From: Halapricum desulfuricans
GTDB taxonomy: Archaea > Halobacteriota > Halobacteria > Halobacteriales > Haloarculaceae
Direction of reading: 5' to 3'
Assembly (NCBI RefSeq): GCF_017094505.1
Contig: NZ_CP064787.1
Location: 2,356,001-2,420,000, forward strand
Length of the DNA stretch: 64,000 nt
This document shows, in pieces, positions 59,044-64,000 of the stretch. The notes beneath the pieces are model-generated. The model was not told where the DNA came from and searched no databases. It worked only from the letters and a program-made list of their open reading frames with translations. The stretch's first letter is position 1. Each line of letters begins with the position of its first letter. The position numbers were made by a program, and so were the translations under genes.

Positions 59044-59509
59044 TTCAACCTGCGAGGGGATACTCGTTTTTCGACGCTTCGGTCGTTCCGCAGAGCGTAC
59101 TGTTGTGACTCGATAGAGGTCGAAAAGCACCGAACAGGAACGCCGGGGAGGCCAGATGTTCCGGTCCGGTAGGATGGCGGCCGCAGGTGGCATGTCCCGC
59201 GACCGTCGTAGGATGGATGGCATCGCGTCGATCGATCGTGGACGGGGCTCGACGCCGACCCCGGCCGGGGATGAGTCCCCGTTGCAGTATATTGTACTCC
59301 CCTCACACTACTAAAGGCTTGCGACTCAAGCCTCTCGAATCGCTGTCGCCGTCTTTTTGTCCCCGGGCCCGGGCAGCTGGCTGACCTCTCCTCACGGATT
59401 TTCGTCTATCTTGCAAGACTCGTTTTCAGTGCCAGACCGAGATAGCCGTCTGTCGGCGCGACGCCGTCGTTCACAAAACCTATTGGTCAGATCGCCGTTC
59501 GTGCTCGTA
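59044..59509. other. Intergenic region of about 470 bases before the DUF2298 gene
   Basis: Apart from the promoter of the zinc-ribbon gene, it contains GC-rich hairpins: CCCCGGCCGGGG at 59259-59270, and GGGGA-TGAG-TCCCC at 59267-59280. An AT-rich stretch follows (GTATATTGTACT near 59290) that may be a promoter. No tRNA, C/D box or coding signal was seen, so a structured RNA is possible but unproven. The AGGATGG motif occurs twice (59172 and 59210 areas) without clear meaning. Confidence 0.35.
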
Positions 59510-62122
59510 ATGGAATACGCCCTCGTCGCGCTGTGGCTGGTGACGTATCTCCTGTTGCTGTATCTCGGACAGCCACTCGCGGCCGCGTTGCTTCCGGACC
59601 TCGAGGACCGCGGGGCCACGGTCGCGCTCCCGCTCGGGCTGGCGGTCGTCTGGCTCGTCGTGTTCGTCATCGGGCGCGTCTCGATCCGGCTCGGGCTCTG
59701 GGTCGGGTTGCTCGCCCTCGCCGGGCTCTCGGCGGTCGCGGTCTATCGGGGCTTCGAGGTCGAGCACGACGCGTACGCACGCGCCGCGCTCGTGTTCGCA
59801 ATCGCCTTTCTCTTTCTGGTCGCGGTTCGGGCGGTCGATCCGGCCGCCTCGCCCGCGGCGGGCGAGAAGTTCCTCGACATGAGCCTGCTGCAGTCCTCGC
59901 TACGGGGGTCGACGATCCCGCCGGAGGACGCCTGGTTCGCCGGCGAGACCGTCCGGTATTACTACGGCGGGCACCTGCTCGCGTCGCTGCTGGCCCGGGT
60001 TACCGGGACGAGCGGTCGGCTGGCCTACAACCTCGCGCTGTCGGGCTACTACGCGACGCTCGTGACGGCGGCCTACGGGCTGGCCGGATCGATCGCTGCC
60101 CACCGCGGGTTCTCCTACCGGCGAGCGGGGATCGCGGCCGCCTTCTTCGTCGGGTTGGCCAGCAACCTCCTGACGCCGCTGCGCTTTGGCGGCGCGGTGC
60201 TCGAGGCCGTCGCCGCCCGGGCCGGGCCGCTGGGTGTATTTCCGTCGGCGCTTTCGGCCGTCTGGAACTGGTTCGCCGGGCTCTTGCTCCCGTTACCGCG
60301 GGATTACGGGATCGCGACCTCGACCTCGGAGTTCAGCTACTGGCCTGCAAGCCGGGTGCTCGAGGGCGCGATCACCGAGTTCCCGCTGTTCGCGTGGCTC
60401 AACGGCGACCTCCACGCCCACATGATGAGCACGCCGTTCCTGCTGGCCGTCGCGGCCGTGCTCTTTCAGACGTTCGCCGCCGGGACCGACCGCCCGCAGT
60501 CCCGGACGCTGGCGACCGTCTTCGGCGTCGTCCCGGCGCTGGGGGCGACGATTGCCGTCGTCAACTCGTGGTCGTTCCCCGCCGTCGGCGGCCTGACCGT
60601 GCTGGCGCTCGCGCTCGCGCCCGAACGGCCGCTCGTGTCTCTTCTCGGTCGAGAACGGGCGACACTGGATTACGACGGGCCGTTCGCCCGCCCGCTGCTC
60701 GAAGCGCGGACGCTCGCCCTCGCCGGAGTCGCCGGCGGTGTCGCCCTCGGGCTGGCCTGGCTGCTCTCCTCGCCGTACTGGCTCGCGACCGCGAGTTCGA
60801 CGGGCGGGATCGGGCTGCTCCCCGACCGGAGCACGCTCGCGGAACTGCTCGTCGCACACGGGTCCTTCCTGCTCCTGTTCTGGCTGTACCTCTATCGACA
60901 CAGTCGGCCAGTGGTCGTCTCTCGACCGGTGCTGGCCGCTCTTGTCGTCTTGCTCCTCGCGGTGACGACAGCCATCGATGTCGTCGCGATCGGCCTGTTC
61001 GGCCCGCTGATCCTCGTCGGCTGGGTGTTGCTCCGCGACGAGCGTCCCCACACGCCGGCCCCCTCGAAAGCGACCGACGCCCCCGAATCGGCCGACATCA
61101 ACGCCCCAAAACCGGCAGACAGCGACGTCCCGGCCCGCCCCGGGTTCGAGACCGTGCTGCTGGTCGGGGCGGCCGGACTGGTCGTGCTCGCCGAGTTCGT
61201 CTACCTGCAGGACGGGGCGGTCTCCGGACGGTTCAACACTGTGTTCAAGGTCTACGCGCAGGTATGGCTGCTCGCGGCGGTCGCGGCCGGGGTCGTCCTG
61301 ACGCGACTGATCGACCAGCATCACTCGTCGCTCGGCCTCTCGGGACCGCGGTGGCGACGCGGGTTCCTGGCCGGCGCGGCCGTGCTCGCCGGCTCGCTCT
61401 CGCTGTACGGCGGTCTCGCCCTCTCGGGGCACTTCGGGCTGGCCGACTCTGCGGCGAGTCTGCCCGGACCGCTGTCGGCCGTCCCCGCGGGTGTCGTCCT
61501 CGGGGGATTGCTGCTCGGCCTGGCGGCGATCGGCTGGCCGGCACTGCGGCGGGTTTCGGCAGTGATGCCGGCCGAGCGTGGAGCGTATCGGGCCGGGGCC
61601 CGGCTGACGGTCGGGCTGCTCGTCGTCTCGGTCGCCTTCGTCGGCGGCCTCGCGGTCGTCGATGCGGCCGGGGACGCCGATCCGACGGTGGACGCGCTCG
61701 CGTTCGTCGAGTCGGACCACCCTGCGGAGGCCGACGCGATCTACTGGCTCGATCGGGAGGTCGACGGACAGCCGAACATGGTCAGCTATCCGGGCCAGCA
61801 GTACCAGTGGGACAACGCGCCCGCCAGCCTGACCGGCGTGCCGACGGTCGTGGGCAAGCCACCCGAGGCGGTCTATCGCGGAGGGGACGTGTATCGACAG
61901 CGCGTCGCGGACGTCGAGACGGTCTTCACCGGCCGGCCCGCCGAACAGCGTCGACTGCTGACCGAGTACGACGTCGAGCTGATCTACGTCGGGCCACACG
62001 AACGCCGCAACTACCCCGACAGTACCGTTTCGAATCTGAGCGCGGTAACCGTCGAGAAGCAGTGGCCCGCCGTGACGATCTATCGCGTCGATCAGGCGGC
62101 GCTCGGCAACGGGACTGGCTAG
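59510..62122 (+). CDS. Large DUF2298 (YYY-motif) polytopic membrane protein
   Basis: 870 residues with about 18-20 hydrophobic segments. The YYY motif of the Chlor_Arch_YYY/DUF2298 family is in ETVRYYYGGHLLASLLARVT near residue 145, followed by STSEFSYWPASRVLEGAITE and LFAWLNGDLHAHMMSTPFLL, which carries the family's conserved Asp/His. The middle part (about residues 520-545) is a hydrophilic linker. The C-terminal soluble part (QPNMVSYPGQQYQWDNAPAS to YRVDQAALGNGTG) is probably extracellular. The GT-C fold of such proteins suggests glycosyl transfer, unproven. The ATG at 59510 follows the promoter-like zone. Confidence 0.8.
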   Translation: MEYALVALWLVTYLLLLYLGQPLAAALLPDLEDRGATVALPLGLAVVWLVVFVIGRVSIRLGLWVGLLALAGLSAVAVYRGFEVEHDAYARAALVFAIAFLFLVAVRAVDPAASPAAGEKFLDMSLLQSSLRGSTIPPEDAWFAGETVRYYYGGHLLASLLARVTGTSGRLAYNLALSGYYATLVTAAYGLAGSIAAHRGFSYRRAGIAAAFFVGLASNLLTPLRFGGAVLEAVAARAGPLGVFPSALSAVWNWFAGLLLPLPRDYGIATSTSEFSYWPASRVLEGAITEFPLFAWLNGDLHAHMMSTPFLLAVAAVLFQTFAAGTDRPQSRTLATVFGVVPALGATIAVVNSWSFPAVGGLTVLALALAPERPLVSLLGRERATLDYDGPFARPLLEARTLALAGVAGGVALGLAWLLSSPYWLATASSTGGIGLLPDRSTLAELLVAHGSFLLLFWLYLYRHSRPVVVSRPVLAALVVLLLAVTTAIDVVAIGLFGPLILVGWVLLRDERPHTPAPSKATDAPESADINAPKPADSDVPARPGFETVLLVGAAGLVVLAEFVYLQDGAVSGRFNTVFKVYAQVWLLAAVAAGVVLTRLIDQHHSSLGLSGPRWRRGFLAGAAVLAGSLSLYGGLALSGHFGLADSAASLPGPLSAVPAGVVLGGLLLGLAAIGWPALRRVSAVMPAERGAYRAGARLTVGLLVVSVAFVGGLAVVDAAGDADPTVDALAFVESDHPAEADAIYWLDREVDGQPNMVSYPGQQYQWDNAPASLTGVPTVVGKPPEAVYRGGDVYRQRVADVETVFTGRPAEQRRLLTEYDVELIYVGPHERRNYPDSTVSNLSAVTVEKQWPAVTIYRVDQAALGNGTG

Positions 62123-62125
62123 GAG

Positions 62126-62377
62126 CTACGCATCGACGACGCTCACCGCCTCCGCCTCGGTCGAGAGCGTCTCCAGGTGCATCGGGATGTACTGGCGGCG
62201 CGCGTAGGCTTCACGCTCGTCTTCCTGCCCGATCGTACACCACAGCTGCGGTCGATCCGGCCCGTGCCAGTCGCCCTGGCGCTTGACGGAGAAACAGACG
62301 TACTGCTCGCCGTCGTACTCGATGACGGCGTCCTTCCGGAGGTCGCCGGGATCGCCGTTGATGATGAGGTTCTTCAT
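62126..62377 (-). CDS. HAH_0734-family small protein
   Basis: 83 residues. NLIINGDPGDLRKDAVIEYD, GEQYVCFSVKRQGDWHGPDR and PQLWCTIGQEDEREAYARRQ form a compact beta-rich protein of a family named for HAH_0734 in haloarchaea. Function unknown. It has two cysteines that are not in a CxxC pair. The ATG at 62375-62377 is chosen. It is convergent with DUF2298 (3 bases) and divergent from the ribosomal operon. Confidence 0.7.
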   Translation of the reverse strand: MKNLIINGDPGDLRKDAVIEYDGEQYVCFSVKRQGDWHGPDRPQLWCTIGQEDEREAYARRQYIPMHLETLSTEAEAVSVVDA

Positions 62378-62481
62378 GCCCGCTCGTTCGGTGCAACCGC
62401 ACTTAGGGACTTCGGAGGGAGCGAGCGGAACCAAACGGGTTTTAAGCGCCCACGTCAAATCCCCGCCAAGGACGATTCGCT

Positions 62482-62763
62482 ATGCAGATGCCACGCCGAT
62501 TTAACACGTACTGTCCGCACTGTAACGAGCACCACGAACACGAGGTCGAGAAGGTCCGGACGGGCCGTTCCTCGGGCATGAAGAAGGTCAACGACCGCCA
62601 GCGCGAACGCCAGTCCGGCATCGGGAACGACGGCAAGTTCTCGAAGGTCCCCGGTGGGGACAAACCCACCAAGAAGACCAACCTCACCTATCGCTGCAGC
62701 GAGTGTGGCAACGCCCACGTTCGCGAAGGGTGGCGCGCCGGACGGCTGGAGTTCCAGGAGTGA
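62482..62763 (+). CDS. rpl44e: 50S ribosomal protein L44e
   Basis: 93 residues. The zinc ribbon is formed by [14 protein letters not shown] and [14 protein letters not shown], with the basic middle [21 protein letters not shown]44e lies at the E site of the archaeal large subunit. The ATG at 62482 starts the operon L44e-S27e-aIF2alpha-Nop10-PAC2, a gene order widely conserved in Euryarchaeota. Length is normal. Confidence 0.95.
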   Translation: MQMPRRFNTYCPHCNEHHEHEVEKVRTGRSSGMKKVNDRQRERQSGIGNDGKFSKVPGGDKPTKKTNLTYRCSECGNAHVREGWRAGRLEFQE

Positions 62764-62768
62764 TCACG

Positions 62769-62942
62769 ATGGCCGGGAACTTCCACACCGTCGTGTGTCC
62801 GGACTGTGAGAACGAACAGATCGTCTTCGGCAAGGCCGCCACCGAGGTCTCCTGTGCGGTCTGCGGGCACACGCTCGCGGTCCCCACGGGCGGGAAGGCC
62901 GAGATCGAAGGCGAGGTCGTCGAGACCGTCGAGGCTCGGTAA
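62769..62942 (+). CDS. rps27e: 30S ribosomal protein S27e
   Basis: 57 residues. The zinc site is CPDCENEQ (about residues 10-13) and CAVCGHTL (about 29-32) on a small beta sheet. The ATG at 62769 is five bases past the L44e stop and gives the family's [12 protein letters not shown] beginning. It binds the archaeal small subunit. Confidence 0.95.
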   Translation: MAGNFHTVVCPDCENEQIVFGKAATEVSCAVCGHTLAVPTGGKAEIEGEVVETVEAR

Positions 62943-62944
62943 CG

Positions 62945-63745
62945 ATGAAGTACAGCGGGTGGCCGGAACCGGGCGAACTCGTCGTGGGTCGGATCGACGA
63001 GATCGAGGACTTCGGCGTCTTCGTCGACCTGCTGGAGTACGAGGACAAGCGCGGACTCGTCCACGTCAGCGAGGTCGCGAGCGGCTGGATCAAGAACGTC
63101 CGCGACCACGTCAACCCCGACCAGCGCGTCGTCGCGAAAGTGCTCGACGTCGACGAGTCCTCCCAGCAGATCGACCTCTCGCTGAAGGACGTCAACGACC
63201 ACCAGCGCAAGGACAAGATCCAGGAGTGGAAAAACGAGCGCAAGGCCGACAACTGGATGGAGCAGTCCTTCGGCGAGGACATCACCGACGAGCAGTACGC
63301 CGCCGTCGGCAACGAACTGCTCGCGGCGTTCGGCTCGATGTACGCTGGCTTCGAGGAGGCCGCCATCCGCGGCAGCGAGGCGCTCGAGGACACCGACCTC
63401 GACGACGACGAGATCGAGGCGATCGTCGAAACGGCCCGCGAGAACGTCTCGGTGCCCTACGTCGAGGTGACCGGATACGTCGATCTGCAGGCGTTCGGCA
63501 GCGACGGCGTCGACGCGATCAAGGCGGCGCTGCAGGCCGCGGAGGGCAACGGAGACGTGCCGGAGGAAGTCGAACTCGAGGTGACCTACGTCGGATCGCC
63601 GGAGTACCGGATCAGGGTCAAAGCGCCGGATTACAAGACCGCCGAGTCGGAACTGGAAGACAGTGCCGACCGAGCCGCCGACTGCATCGAAGAGCGCGGC
63701 GGAACGGCACAGTATCACCGCGAGCGCAACACCGACGAAGAGTAA
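62945..63745 (+). CDS. Translation initiation factor aIF2, alpha subunit
   Basis: 266 residues. An S1/OB domain ([60 protein letters not shown]) is followed by the helical domain ([20 protein letters not shown]) and the C-terminal alpha/beta domain ([20 protein letters not shown] to [15 protein letters not shown] type end). It helps aIF2 gamma carry Met-tRNAi. The start is the ATG at 62945, two bases after the S27e stop. Confidence 0.95.
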   Translation: MKYSGWPEPGELVVGRIDEIEDFGVFVDLLEYEDKRGLVHVSEVASGWIKNVRDHVNPDQRVVAKVLDVDESSQQIDLSLKDVNDHQRKDKIQEWKNERKADNWMEQSFGEDITDEQYAAVGNELLAAFGSMYAGFEEAAIRGSEALEDTDLDDDEIEAIVETARENVSVPYVEVTGYVDLQAFGSDGVDAIKAALQAAEGNGDVPEEVELEVTYVGSPEYRIRVKAPDYKTAESELEDSADRAADCIEERGGTAQYHRERNTDEE

Positions 63746-63766
63746 CGCTTCTCGCTGTTTTCACGC

Positions 63767-63949
63767 ATGAAATCCGACATCCGCGTGTGTTCGGCGTGGC
63801 GTGAGACTCACGATCGGCCAGTCTACACCCTCTCGGAGCGCTGTCCAGACTGTGGAGCCGAGGCCGTCAACAGCGCGCCGGCCCCGTTCTCGCCCGAGGA
63901 CCGGTACGGTTCGTACCGACGGGCACTTAAGGAGCGACGCCGCGAGTAG
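63767..63949 (+). CDS. nop10: H/ACA ribonucleoprotein subunit Nop10
   Basis: 60 residues. DRPVYTLSERCPDCGAEAVN carries the second zinc pair; the first is reduced to a single Cys (VCSAWRETHD) instead of the CxxC of most Nop10, a known haloarchaeal variant as far as I recall. PAPFSPEDRYGSYRRALKER is the Cbf5-binding tail. Nop10 assembles with Cbf5, Gar1 and L7Ae for RNA-guided pseudouridylation. The start is the ATG at 63767. Confidence 0.9.
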   Translation: MKSDIRVCSAWRETHDRPVYTLSERCPDCGAEAVNSAPAPFSPEDRYGSYRRALKERRRE

Positions 63950-63954
63950 CGGGT

Positions 63955-64000
63955 ATGGACCCATTCGAGATCGAGATTCTCGCCGAGCCAGAACTGGACG
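63955..64000 (+). CDS. Proteasome assembly chaperone (PAC2) family protein, start only
   Basis: Fifteen codons (DPFEIEILAEPELD after the ATG at 63955) precede the window edge. The position directly after nop10 and the opening residues fit the PAC2/ATP-grasp-family gene that usually follows nop10 in haloarchaea (context inference). Too little is visible for more. Confidence 0.5.
   Translation, partial: MDPFEIEILAEPELD

Noticed and set aside
59160..59290. RNase P RNA or SRP RNA in the GC-rich gap
   Set aside because: Hairpins are present but the conserved cores of these RNAs were not found.

Overview
The window is a piece of a haloarchaeal (class Halobacteria) chromosome. The evidence is a high-GC sequence, strongly acidic proteins, GTG/ATG starts with TATA-like boxes about 27 bases upstream (leaderless transcripts), and archaeal informational proteins: PriS, a GINS subunit, aIF2-alpha, L44e, S27e, Nop10, the RNase P proteins Pop5 and Rpp30, and a proteasome alpha subunit. 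The family or genus cannot be fixed from this sequence alone.

Layout. 1-3 kb: end of a photolyase-related gene, a PhnP-like metallo-hydrolase, a RecA-like ATPase with an altered Walker A motif, and two HTH regulators. 2.97-3.26 kb: a large inverted repeat joined to a pseudogene with two nonsense codons. 3.3-8.6 kb: a lactate module (FAD/Fe-S D-lactate dehydrogenase plus LctP permease) with a palindrome in its probable promoter. 8.6-11.5 kb: a DtxR regulator, a small winged-helix protein, an MBL-fold protein and a NifX-like protein, then a SOUL protein that ends in a short tandem repeat. 11.7-24.7 kb: mixed metabolism (TauE permease, SDR, CBS/HPF-like protein, fructose-1,6-bisphosphatase, AIR-synthase-like protein, PdxS, CNNM/CBS membrane protein, homoserine kinase, FAD oxidoreductase, PQQ-like propeller protein). 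24.9-30.7 kb: a membrane-rich stretch (nitrite-reductase-like FAD protein, DedA/VTT, hydrolase-like, LPG-synthase-like, GT2 and Sensor-domain proteins). 30.8-32.9 kb: GINS and primase small subunit. 33-38 kb: GNAT, peroxiredoxin, TatA, aspartate-semialdehyde dehydrogenase, a YcaO protein and a regulator. 38.9-45.9 kb: one-carbon metabolism (GlyA, FolD), DUF47, PfkB kinase, an S10 paralogue and DnaJ. 46-51.4 kb: an ABC exporter, a K+ channel with TrkA domains, and two uncharacterised proteins. 51.4-52.1 kb: tRNA-Ser(UGA) followed by a tandem array of four copies of its own 3' end. 52.1-56.9 kb: a conserved proteasome/RNase P/RNA-binding cluster, Nudix and GHL-like genes. 57-64 kb: two probable miniproteins, NifU, PanE, a zinc-ribbon protein, a giant DUF2298/YYY membrane protein, and the L44e-S27e-aIF2alpha-Nop10-PAC2 translation operon.

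Most of the window is ordinary core chromosome. The parts least explained by known families are the tRNA-Ser tail array (51.5-52.0 kb), the inverted repeat plus pseudogene (2.97-3.26 kb), the lctP upstream region with its palindrome and opposing coding-like relics (8.1-8.6 kb), the NifX/MBL/DtxR group (8.6-10.7 kb), the stand-alone YcaO protein with an E1-like N-terminus (35.6-37.3 kb), and two very short genes near 57 kb. No transposase, integrase, CRISPR array or rRNA was seen.
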